DNA from: Puccinia triticina
Lineage: Eukaryota; Basidiomycota; Pucciniomycetes; Pucciniales; Pucciniaceae
Direction of reading: 5' to 3'
Assembly (NCBI RefSeq): GCF_026914185.1
Contig: NC_070559.1
Coordinates: 2,666,001 to 2,730,000 of the forward strand
Length of the DNA stretch: 64,000 bases
A program made the position numbers and the translations under genes. Each line of letters begins with the position of its first letter. Within the stretch, counting starts at the first letter, position 1. Shown here piece after piece: positions 34,401-44,186 of the stretch. Below the pieces are notes generated by a model, which worked only from the letters and a program-made list of their open reading frames with translations, was not told the origin of the DNA and did not search any database.

Positions 34401-35150
34401 TACTCGAATATTTTGAGGATTATATGTTTACGACGTTGAAGAGAAACGTTAAATGGGCCTATCGGGATTTGAATCGGACCAAACACTTGGACTTCGTCGT
34501 TAAGTATTATCGTATGAATAATGCAATTGTCTTTAAAATGAGTAACGATCTCATCCAAGTTGAGTTTTTGTTTCTTTTCTGGGTGCCCATATCGTTTCTG
34601 CATCAAGTGTGTATTTGATTAGATAGAAACCAAGACTGACGATGATGCTTTATTTGTCGTGACAGATCAATTTTTGGGATCATCAAAAGCTACTGCTGAC
34701 AGACAATGCGCGGAAGATCACGTTGATTGAGCCCGACCTGAATCTGAAAACGTATTACATTGGCGAGTTGTTCAAAGAGGCCTACGAGCTAGGCTTGTTC
34801 AAGCCGAGCACTGGCAATCAGAAGAAGAATAAGTACAAACTGAACAGCAATCACGACGGGCAGCACGATGATGATGATGAGGAGCAGATGGACGAGCAGG
34901 ATAATGAGGGCGAGGATGATGATGAGGATCAAGGCAAGGATCCAGAGTGGATCGCCCAGAAGAAAAAAGTCGCCTTCGTCTTGTCCAAGTTAGAGTGTCA
35001 GTCTTTCTTCCTCGTCCTTCCTATCTTATCTCCTTCGTTACTAACATCCTCTCTTCCTCGCCAACAGATGCTCGAAGCGTTTTGAAATCTCTAGTCGATA
35101 GGGGCTCGAAAGACAAAGACTCAAAGAAGTCTAGCAAGACATCCGCTTGA
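31442..35150 (+). CDS. Polo-like kinase (PLK1/CDC5/plo1 type)
   Basis: This is the mitotic serine/threonine kinase acting at spindle poles, kinetochores and in cytokinesis. Exons: 31442-31888, 32019-32392, 32504-33732, 33822-34558, 34666-34996, 35068-35150; 3201 nt, 1066 residues, all GT-AG. The kinase domain covers residues ~65-330: glycine loop GEGGFARV (73-80), catalytic Lys95, HRDLKPGN (187-194), DFG (225-227), activation-loop Thr241 in KTICGTPNY and APE. Two polo boxes follow a very long, basic and low-complexity linker (~residues 400-765). Polo box 1 starts at WVDY (Trp771) and polo box 2 ends in DHQK (His935, Lys937), so the phosphopeptide-binding Trp/His/Lys triad is kept. An acidic stretch (DDDDEEQ ... 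GEDDDEDQG) precedes the last exon, which is unusual. At ~1066 aa it is longer than yeast CDC5 (705), mainly through the linker. The first ATG of the frame was chosen as start. Confidence 0.95.
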
Positions 35151-37044
35151 ACCACCTTGTCTTTCTGAAGAAAAATCTACAAGTAGTTTTTACTCACTAG
35201 AATCCTAGACGAACAGTTTACGAGCATCAGATATATATAATACGTGTACATTACATGCACAGAGAACGCGGAAGACGAGGATGGAGAGGTTGTCAATCAA
35301 GTCCTCTTTATCCACGCATCCTGCTCCCGGTTTCTGTGTACGACCATCATCCCTCATCCGTGTATAAGTTTTTCTACTCTCCAGTTCCTCGCCCTTCTTC
35401 TTCTATCTCTTGGACCTACAACCACCATCATCCTCATAACCATCGCTGTCCCGCTTTGTCTCTTCGCGTCTTTAGTTCCACTTTCATGGAGTCGACACAT
35501 CTCAAAAACTCAGATTAGTCTGGGTCCTACATATTCCTTACTCTGGATCGTCGATCTCCCTCTTTGAATACTCTTTTCCACCGCCCCTCCCTCTCTCTGC
35601 CTCCTCTTCCATCGTCGTCCGCTTTCTCCTCCGCCCTCGACGTTTTTTTTTTCTCTCCTTACCTGGTCAGCCTGGTCTTCGTATTTCCTTCTTCTCTTCT
35701 TCTCTTCTCTCTCTCTTCCGTCCACACATCTCTTCTGCTTTGTTGTTGGTTGTCTACCTTTTTTCTCACGTCGATTTTCCAAATATCAAGATCTATTTTC
35801 ATCTTCGTAATTTAATGTTCAAGTATCCTTCTTTTGTTCCCCCCCCCCCCTCCCTTTTTTGAATGTCCATTACTCGACAAATTTTGAAAGCTGCATTCGA
35901 TATTTTGTTTTGTTTTGGAGCCAGATAGATATGTAGATGGATGCTGGGCTGTAGAGGCTATGTTTGCTTCGGTAGTGGGGGACAAATGAGAGTTTCCGAC
36001 AGGTTTGTGATGCCCTCCATTTCTCCACTTCCGTTTAAAAAAATACATTTTCAATTTCTGACTTGGAAGGCTAGAAAATAATGCCACAAGTTTGGCAGCA
36101 CAGCACATCTGACACCAGTTGACTCTTTACGAGGGGAAAGCCTTTGTAAGCTTGTGTTGCTCGCGTAACTGTTCATCTTGCCAGCAGCAGTGTTATGTTG
36201 TGTTTATTTATGTGCACAGCAAGAGCTTGCCACCACTCCACCACTGAAGTTATAACGGCTTGAGAATGCTCGGTTGGAGATATTCTTTGTTGTTATGTAT
36301 CTCTGGCCGGCCATTGGCTGCTGCGGTGCCATTTATTTATGTGAATAGCTGCCCAGACAAGATGTGGCACTCCCCAACCAGAAAAACCTTTAACTTCCAC
36401 CCAGGGGGCCTCAATCAAACGCAAGCTTTTCCAGCATCAGGAGCATCGCCGGAACTCTATCGCAATCTTCCAAGGGCCCACTTCGACTACACACTTCTGT
36501 GCCATGGCAGTGTCCAAGAACCGGTTGCACTTCCCTTTCTTCCGAAGAAATCAGTGGAAAAACAAGATATTTATTTACCTGCCGTTGCCTGGGTTGTCTG
36601 CCCGAAAGGGGAAGGGTCTTCATATATGAGCTGTCCCTTTTCCTCCCTTTTCGTACTCTAGCCCGCCTCCCATACAATTGCCAAGGTATAGCCAGTCCAG
36701 GAGTGGCCTTGAGTAAACTTTGGGCTCATACTTTTTTTTTACCCACATCTCGAAAGCATCGAGGAGGGGTGTATAGATACATATATATTTTCTGTAATTA
36801 TTCAGCTCCATAGCTCCACACGCAATCCATCAAATCTCTTTTGTAAATAAATGTATCCGATGGTGTCTGCTTCCTTGGGCGTTTCCAGCATCTGTAAGTA
36901 GGACCTCCAGAAACCTCTCCTCGGCTGCGTATCTCCACTCTCTGAGACGTGAAGCAGCAGAATTGACTGACATGAACAACCTCAACAGTGCTTTCTCTGC
37001 TCTGCTCGGCTACTCTGGCGCGTCCCGAGGCTACACAGAATTAC
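35151..37044. other. Kinase 3' region and lactonase upstream region
   Basis: Very CT-rich sequence at 35340-35800 (probable 3' transcribed/pyrimidine-rich DNA), a C homopolymer near 35840 and mixed sequence after. One frame at 36266-36661 is listed separately. No other gene was recognised. Confidence 0.6.
36266..36661 (+). CDS. Doubtful 131-aa frame with signal-peptide-like start
   Basis: From ATG 36266 the frame encodes 131 residues with a hydrophobic N-terminus (YSLLLCISGRPLAAAV) that could act as a signal peptide, six cysteines, and no recognisable domain. It lies in the intergenic stretch upstream of the lactonase gene. Codon use and composition give no strong support, and it could be a chance frame within a 5' untranslated region. 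Listed only so that it can be checked against transcripts. Confidence 0.2.
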   Translation: MLGWRYSLLLCISGRPLAAAVPFIYVNSCPDKMWHSPTRKTFNFHPGGLNQTQAFPASGASPELYRNLPRAHFDYTLLCHGSVQEPVALPFLPKKSVEKQDIYLPAVAWVVCPKGEGSSYMSCPFSSLFVL

Positions 37045-38656
37045 ATGGAGCGCATCGACCCTACGCCGCTGAAACTCGTCGTTGGTGGTCAGTCCGATTA
37101 TCCCAACTCTTGTAGTGACAACGGAGATGACTGATGCGATATCGTGCCGACTGGGGGTGTTTTTGGATCAGGCTATTCGGGGAAAATCGTTTCGCTCGAA
37201 TTCGATCCATCCAAGAAGACCTTCCAGAGCCTCTCGGCCACCCCAGCCGAGTCGAGTGGGAAAAGCCCGTCGTTTATCGGCTTCAGTCCCGACGGACGAT
37301 GCATGTTTGCCACCAACGAAGTCTTAGATTTCCGGGGATTGGCCCAGACCGGAAGCGTCACCTCCTTCAAAATCGAACCAGACAACTCCTTCCGTCCTAT
37401 CTCAACCGCTTTGACGGCTGCTGATCCTGCTGCCCTGGCCGTATCTCCCGACGGCAAGAACCTAGTCGCCGCTGAATAGTTAAGCTCGCTTTCTCTCTCT
37501 TTGCAGCCACTCAAAGGACAAGATATGTGATATGTACATCGGATTGAGAATTTCGTGCTGATCGAGCTCGGTTTGGTCTACATAGTACCGCCGGATCCTG
37601 GTCGAGACATGCATTGAACAATGACTGTGGCTTCGAATCAGAGAATCCTACTCAAGTCATGAAATATCACGGATCAGGTCCTAATCCACAGCGACAAGAC
37701 CATTGTACGCCCCCCTCCTTCCCTTTTCTCCGTCTGTCAAATCAGCTGCACATTGATGCTTCTATTCCGCTGCTCCGTCAAAAAAAACACAACCCGTGTA
37801 GCTTACATCCACCAAGTTTCATACAATGTGAGTGCGTGTCTGGGCCAGCACTGACATGAATACACTGAAATTGACTGTCGATTTGGTTCTGAGCGATTAC
37901 GTAGCGTGCGGGCGATTTGCTATTTGCCGTTGACCTCGGCGGCGATGCCGTCTATGTCCATCGAGTGGACCCAGGTACTGGCAGGATTGGAGAGGAGGTG
38001 GCGCATGAAATCAAGCTTCCTGCAGGTCCGTTGTCCATGCATAGATGCGACGCAGACATGATGTTCACAATACTCTGAGTGGATTCTGCGCTGTAGGGAC
38101 CGGACCCAGACATCTTTCGATGGTCGAACAACGGGGAGAATATGACATATATTTGATCAGCGAACTGAGCAACAAGCTGTTCACGATCCGGCTCACGGAC
38201 GAGCACAACGAGCTGAAGACGACGATCCGACAGACGCTGAGCACCGTCCCGGGCCCGGTGAGCGACGCGAGCACGTATGCGGCGGGCGAGGTGATGGTGA
38301 GCCGGGACGGCCGCTATGTGTACGGCTCGAACCGACAGACAGACTTCAGCAAGCCGGGCACGGACAACTCGATCGTCGTCTTCGCACGGAATGTCCACTC
38401 CGGCTTGCTCGAGAATCCGCCGAGATGCTTCCCGCTCCCCGCCCCCGCCGGCAAAACGCCCCGCCATTTCTCCTTCTCCAACGACCCCCGTCAGGCCTTC
38501 CTCGTCGTCGGCTCCCAACAGGCTAATACCCTCTCCATCTTCCGCCGTCATTCTCATTCAGGCGCCCTGGAGTTTCTCGCATCCACTCCTGTCGAATCGC
38601 CTGCTGTGCAACTCTTTCTTCCCAATCATCACAAGCCTTACAGTCATAAGGATTGA
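37045..38656 (+). CDS. Lactonase / carboxy-cis,cis-muconate cyclase family, 7-bladed beta-propeller
   Basis: This belongs to the lactonase beta-propeller family, which includes bacterial 6-phosphogluconolactonase (Pgl) and fungal 3-carboxy-cis,cis-muconate lactonizing enzyme; the exact substrate cannot be told from sequence. Exons: 37045-37087, 37172-37478, 37586-37704, 37802-37827 (only 26 nt), 37905-38025, 38097-38656; 1176 nt, 391 residues. Family signatures are VVGGYSGKI at the start, SPDGR/SPDGK turns, WSRHAL, GSGPNPQRQ, the histidine-containing IHQV, LLFAVDLGGD, GTGPRHL, and AAGEVMVSRDGRYVYGSNR, where the conserved Glu and Arg of the family lie. The last blade has TPRHFSFSNDP. No signal peptide is present, so it is probably cytosolic. 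The start was chosen because it gives the standard short leader before LVVGGYSG. Confidence 0.92.
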
Positions 38657-39891
38657 CTCCATTGCTTTCTATCATCTCTGCCTTTCTCTCTTTCTCTCTC
38701 TATCTCTCTCTGTTGTTCTTGGAAAATATGGCATTAATTTCTTTGACACTCTGCTTCTCTATAGTCTTGGTGAAATCAGATCTATTTATTTATTACATTT
38801 TTGCTCTCGAAAATCCAGCAGAACCATGTGACAATTCAAGCGTGGACTTAGCCTCTTAATCAAACCAAGTCTGCTACTTATTTTACCAACCGATCATCAG
38901 CAAATATCACCAACAAAAAATGATTCTGATAGTCTTTTGAGCAATGGATAACACCAAGCTGGCAACACTTGCGGGGCCTACGTTGGCTGTCTCTCTCTTT
39001 TGACCCACTCTCCTTTTGCTGTACTTTTGACACCCTTCTCAGGCATCCAGCGTGATGTGTCTCAGGCATACTTATTCTTTGACGTCCTCTAAGACTACCA
39101 TCCGATTTGTTACAATTTTCTACAAACAAGCACTGCTTTCATGGTTCCGATTTCGCTGTGCCGAGCACAGCTTTTGCCGGCCCCACCGGGGCGGCTGTTG
39201 GTCCATTTCCAACTTTGAAATGTGGGGTCCCCTCTGCGGCTGCCATGTTTGGTGAATAAATCAATACCGGGTCGCTGGGCAGGGTGCCTTCTTGGGCGAG
39301 CTGTGGTGTGCCATCTTGCCGAAGATTCCTGTCCGCCACAGCGAATCTGTACCGCATTTAGTCTCCGCCAAAAATCGCTTTGCATTCGAGCCCGCCCTCC
39401 CCGTTAAACCGCGCCTAATCACTGAATGTGGGTTGGTAGACTCAGCCACTTAAATTTTTGTTTATCTCATGTCACCAATCAGCGATTAGTCAGGCTTGGT
39501 CTCATCCCTGCATGATAGTTATCACCACCATGATGATCCACAGTGCATTGCCGCCAAACTTAGGCTTTATCTTCGTTTTTTAACCCTCGGTTATGAGAAA
39601 GTAGCAGTTCGAGTAAGTAAATTAACTCGTCCTTGTCTTCAAGAGAGACAAATCTTGCATTTTTTCGGTCCCCGGGTTTGGTATGTTGGTTTTGTTATAC
39701 GAGTGCTGAATGTGAAATGAATTGTAAACAACAAGAATGTCATGAGCAGGTCGAAGCCCTTTTCTGGTTCCTGAGGGCCGAGAATCCGTGAAGCGGATCG
39801 ATTGAGATGATCTGTGTCAGAAGAGATTGAATTGGATAGCTGAAGAGAAAAAGAGACATACATAGAGTAAGCAGGAGAAAAAAACAAAGTT
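38657..39891. other. Intergenic between lactonase and uS13m
   Basis: Contains the convergent 3' regions of the two genes, a CT repeat near 38680-38710 and mixed sequence. The reading frames around 39110-39450 overlap one another on both strands and have no family features, so none is called. Confidence 0.6.
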
Positions 39892-40513
39892 TCAAAAGGA
39901 AGTGTGAGTGTGAAGATAAGGGGAGGGAGCTTGCCTTTCTTGGATCGTAGAGGTAGAATAGGCACGACGTTCGACCTTGTTTAGTTTGCGTGCAGTCTTA
40001 GCGTTTGTATGAGTACGTTGGCCATTAACGGGAAAGCCGAGTGCATGTCGTTTTCCTTTGTAAGAGCCGATAGCACGATGGTGGGCGATGTTCGCTCTGA
40101 CCTCGCGACGGAGATCACTTTCGATGAGGAGGCGTTGGAGAGGATCGTCGGTGATCGAGAGCAAGCGAGGCTGGGGGCTCGGACCGGAATCAAAGTCGAG
40201 CGTCGAGGGCGCTGCGATCCCATCCAGCTCGGCCACTTTGTGGTTCGTCGGCGGTGTCGTGGGAGGCGAGGATAATAGGGCTGAGAGTCGTCCTATCTGG
40301 TGCTCGCTCAGCTCCCCGACGGTCAGTGATTTATGGATCTGCAGTCGCGCACATATCAGATTCGCAGTGTAATGTCCAATTCCTACAAACCGCGTCAATC
40401 CAATCTGGGCAAAATTTCATGTTGGTTAGTGTGCCCAGAGAATCTTTGCTACAGAGAAGAGGGCTTACTCTGACAAGCTTGTGCTCGGGCAGGTTGACGC
40501 CAAGAATGAACAT
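39892..40513 (-). CDS. Mitochondrial small-subunit ribosomal protein uS13m (S13/SWS2 family)
   Basis: uS13 sits in the head of the mitochondrial small ribosomal subunit and contacts the P-site tRNA. Exon 1 is 40469-40513 (15 codons, ILGVNLPEHKLVR) and exon 2 is 40404-39892; 558 nt, 185 residues. The intron (40405-40468) is GT-AG. Seen are the S13 N-terminal signature (ILGVNLP...VR), the helix-two-turn-helix region IGLTRFVGIGHYTANLICARL, and the C-terminal RAIGSYKGKRHALGFPVNGQRT...TAR, which matches the R-G-L-P-V-x-G-Q-R-T motif that binds 16S-type rRNA. An insertion of ~44 residues rich in Pro, Ser and Thr (about 60-103) separates the two halves. A short Ser/Thr-rich extension follows ARKLNKV. 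Divergent neighbour: SPT4. Confidence 0.92.
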
Positions 40514-40697
40514 CGTGAGATGGTTATCAGCCGCACACAGTCGGCTAGCGCATCCAAGTTCGGATGGAGTCTCAGCTGTCCTGGGGGGTTCACAGTCCTG
40601 TGAAACTGTGCCTGGGAACTGGGTATCACTCGCACTTCAACCTTCCGTCAGATAAAACCCTTCGATTACCTAGCTGCGAAGAATACGAGGTCCGGAA
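40514..40697. promoter_or_regulatory. Shared divergent promoter region, uS13m / SPT4
   Basis: Only 184 bp separate the two start codons, so promoter elements must be shared or overlapping. No TATA box is obvious; the sequence is of mixed composition. A short imperfect inverted repeat (CCTGGGGGGTTCACAG / CTGTGAAACTGTGCCTGGG) is visible around 40577-40618. Confidence 0.6.
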
Positions 40698-41240
40698 ATG
40701 GCGCCGAGCTCGAAACTACGCGCGTGTATGGTCTGTTCATTCGTCCAATCAGCCGCTGGGTTCAAGAAGATTGGCTGTCCTAATTGCGAAGAATTTTTAG
40801 AAGTAAGCACCTCACTCTGAGCTTCGCACTCTTTTTTTCTCTGTTCTTGATCCGGGTGCTGCTTCTACCTTGTACATGTTTTTTCTCGCGCTCAATTAGT
40901 TGAAAGGTAACCCCGAGAAGATCGTCGAATGTACTTCTGGCACATTCGATGGCACGGTCGCCATGATGAACCCGAAAGAATCATGGGTAGTGAGTCTTTT
41001 CTTAGTCCTGATCGGTTTCTCTTCGGATGAATCTTTCGCGTCATTAGTTGGATCTGGCCGTCTTGTTTCTGACATCCTATAATATTCTTCGTCTCTTTCT
41101 AGGCGAAATGGCAGCGAATCAACAGCCATTGTCCAGGGCTCTATGCCATCCGGATTACCGGGACTTTGCCTGAACACGTTCTCATTGATCTAGAACATAA
41201 AGGTCTTGGTGCAATTGCTCGGCAACGTGAAGATGACTAA
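40698..41240 (+). CDS. SPT4: Transcription elongation factor SPT4
   Basis: Spt4 pairs with the NGN domain of Spt5 (DSIF) to promote RNA polymerase II processivity. Exons: 40698-40802, 40900-40989, 41103-41240; 333 nt, 110 residues, typical of the family. The N-terminal zinc finger is complete: Cys10, Cys13, Cys27, Cys30 (CMVC ... GCPNCEEFL). The conserved core follows: [23 protein letters not shown], then [14 protein letters not shown]. Both introns are short with GT-AG ends and split codons cleanly between residues. The start is the only ATG giving the usual few residues before the finger. Transcribed divergently from uS13m. Confidence 0.96.
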
Positions 41241-42904
41241 TCAGCCACCATTGTAAAAACAGACCCACTTTTTTGAAAAGAATGACATATGTAATTTACC
41301 CCTGCCAAAGCACCTTCACGAGACTGAAGGTCTGTAACCTGCCTATGTCGCTTGGTCTTGTGCCTTCTAGCTGTTTATACCTTCCTGTCAAGACCACCTC
41401 TTGCCTTGAGCCTATCACATTCTAGTCTCGGAAGTTCATCTCTTTTGTCGCCAATCTCTCATACTAAACCCATTATTGCTCCTGGCTTTTAGTTTTCCCT
41501 TTTCCATACATAACATCAGCTCAACTCGGCTTCTCGAAGACTCAGAAGGGGATCAGAAAGGGAAGTGGTAAAAAGGATCTCAGTCTATGAGATGCCAAGT
41601 TTCGCAGATGTCATCTATGGAAAAGGAATACCAAATGTGGGCCAAAAATCAAATAAGGTCACCAATCTTCTAACACTAAGGATTTCTACATTCTACATGA
41701 CTTGCACAATGAGTGGAGAACTCCACTAGTCAATTCTACAGCCATTTACAAACAGGATTTCCAGGCAGTAACAGGCTACAGGTCCCCTAGAAATCCTGTT
41801 TATCTCTCCTTGAACCAGTACCAGCCCTTGCCATAACAACGTTAGACAGCCCCCCTCTGTTATCCACTGGATTGTTGCCCATCATATCATGCAATTCCCT
41901 GTGATTATTTACAAGTGCTAAAGCTTGGGGAGGCCTTGAACAGTGCTGAGAAGAGTATGCTATCAAGCTCCCAATGGTGGAAGGCTTTTGCTGTGCAAAG
42001 CACAGCACTTTTTGGCCTGGCAATGCTGCACTACTTTACAGCTCAGCTTTGGGCTATGCTTGCACTTTTTTGGGCGAAGCGTGTAGCTTTTGAGTTTCGT
42101 AGTCACTGTTTGTATTCATAAAATAGCGCAAAAGCGCTGCACTGAGGCTAAAAAAAAGCGTGCTACACTATTTTATGTAGTTCAGAGAAATCTTGTTTTA
42201 TTGCAAACGCTTGAAAGCCAGTAGTAGTAAAACTAACAAAAACAATGGTTAATAAACAACAAGAAACTATGTGAAGACTTTGAATGATTTTACCTATTGA
42301 GGTTTAGTTTTCTTGACTAGACACGTTGGCAATGAAGTATGAGAGAATGTATAAACTAAGAAAAAATTAAAAATACATTGAGTTGATCAAACCTAAGATT
42401 GAGAAATGGCGAGCAAACAAAGTACCTCTCCTCCCCCTGAGCAAGTATGCTCTGGTATCTTGAGAATTACACCTGCGCTTGACTGAGATGCACTGATTGA
42501 TATCACGTTCAAATGAGTGCTTGATTTTCAAGGGCTTGATGATGTTGACTTTACCTTGACTCAACACAGGTGGGATTCAGTCAATGGTGTGGAGTGTGAA
42601 CTTGATGGTACCGGGTTTGTTTGCTGAGAGAGCTTGAGGTGAAGCTTATTCAAGATCAAGATTGAGCATGTGACATGTAATGAACATCTCATCCAACATT
42701 TTACACATATGTAGGGGTATTATAGGGCTATTTTTACGTATATCTTTGGAGGGAAGGAGGAAAGTAGACCTAACCATAGAATGGCGCAAAAGTGCTGTGC
42801 TAAGGCCCAAAAGAGCGTGCTGTGCTTTACTACAGCACTATTTTTAGGCTTTTTGGAGGAGGGGCAAAATAATCCTTGCCATAGTATGTTTTCAAATTAT
42901 CCTT
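41241..42904. other. Intergenic repeat-bearing region
   Basis: No gene is supported. Related motifs (GCGCAAAAGCGCTGCACTGAGGC at ~42127; GCGCAAAAGTGCTGTGCTAAGGC at ~42783; each followed by AGCGTGCT and CTACACTA/CTACAGCAC) recur here and at 24630-24690 and 26740-26810. They probably come from the ends of a dispersed MITE family. Confidence 0.55.
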
Positions 42905-44186
42905 CACTATGAAAAAAACTCAAGAAACTGCTGCCAGTTGACATCCAGCATACTCAAGTTAATCCTCAATTAGAACAAGGATAATACCCATGAATCCCAA
43001 ATTCTTTCTACCCTGCAATCTTTGTGCATTGCCTAATTTATGCCAGACTGAGTTGAGACCTATGCAAATTTCCTTTTATGTTCACATACCCCTTTAATGG
43101 GCACCAACCCTTTCATGTACACATATCCCTTTCATGTGCATGAACCCCTTTCATCATGAATGCATCACCCTTTCATGTTTACATGCTCTTTTGATGTGTC
43201 AATAGCCCCAACAAAGGGTAGTTACGTTACATTGCATTATCCACGCAATTTTGGGAACGTAACTCCCCCCGTTATCCGGGCCCCCCCATTACTAAACTAG
43301 CAAAGGGGTCATTTCAGGCCCCGCGCGTAACGTAACAGGCCTCATTTTTGAGGCCCGTTATCGCGTTATCCCCTGGATAACGCAATAACAGACCATTTAA
43401 GGCTTTTTTAGCCTCATTTTTTGCCCGTTCTCAGGGGCTCCGCGCGCCTGAATAACGCAAAGAGCATAAAAAAAACAGCTTAATGTGGTGCGATAACCTA
43501 ATTGCACCGCCATTACGCGTAACACGTAGATAACATCAAAAATTCCATTACGTTACCTTTATCTACGTGTTATGCGTAGCATAACAACCCTTTGTTGATA
43601 CCCCTTTCATGTGTAAATAACCATTCCATGTGTAAATACCCCATTCATGTTTAAATAAACCTTTCATGTGTAAATACCCCTTTCATCATTTTTACATCAC
43701 CCTTTCTTGTTTCCATACCCCTTTGATGTGTACATATCCCTTTCATGTGTAAATTCCCCTTTCATCCTGTGTACATAACCCTTGCATGTTTACATATTCC
43801 TTTGATGTCGACATATCCCTTTCATGTGTAAATACCACTTAAATATTCACCTACCCCTTTTGTGCATACATACCCCTTTCATCATGTGGACATTTCCCTT
43901 TTATATATGTAACAATACCTTTTCACATTCCCCTTTCATGTGCACATATGCCTTTCATGTGTGCATACTTTTTGATATTATTCCTTTCATGTGTAGATAC
44001 CCCTTTCCTGTGAACGTACCCTGTTCATGTGAGCATGCACTACACTTGTAGATGAAGGAATGAACCTGGCAAAATACCAATAAGGGCCAAAGTATCAACC
44101 TGGATGAACTTGGGTAAAGATCAAAGTATGAACCTGGTTCTTGCATGTCAACTAGCAGCAATTTCTGGAGTTTTTTTTTCATAGTT
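42905..44186. mobile_element. 1.28-kb CACT-ended element enclosing CATG-rich repeats
   Basis: The left end is CACTATGAAAAAAACTCAAG (42905 onward) and the right end is its inverse, running to ~44186 (ends CATAGTT, one base off a perfect CATAGTG). Arms match over ~45 bp, including CTGCCAGTTGACAT. CTT flanks both sides (42902-42904 and 44187-44189), a 3-bp duplication. The interior is a loose tandem array of CCCCTTTCATGTGTAAATA-like units (43075-44040), interrupted by a hAT-like MITE. The same terminal family forms the short MITE at 55654-55769. Confidence 0.72.
43209..43597. mobile_element. 389-bp hAT-like MITE inside the CATG-rich array
   Basis: Inverted ends CAACAAAGGGT(A/T)GTTACGTTA (43209 onward, and inverse to 43597), with subterminal TTACGTTAC motifs like those of the hAT element at 27139. 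The interior is GC-richer (GGCCCCGCGCGTAACG). Flanks ATAGCCCC and ATACCCCT resemble a decayed 8-bp duplication, but the host sequence is itself repetitive, so this is not proof. Confidence 0.65.
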
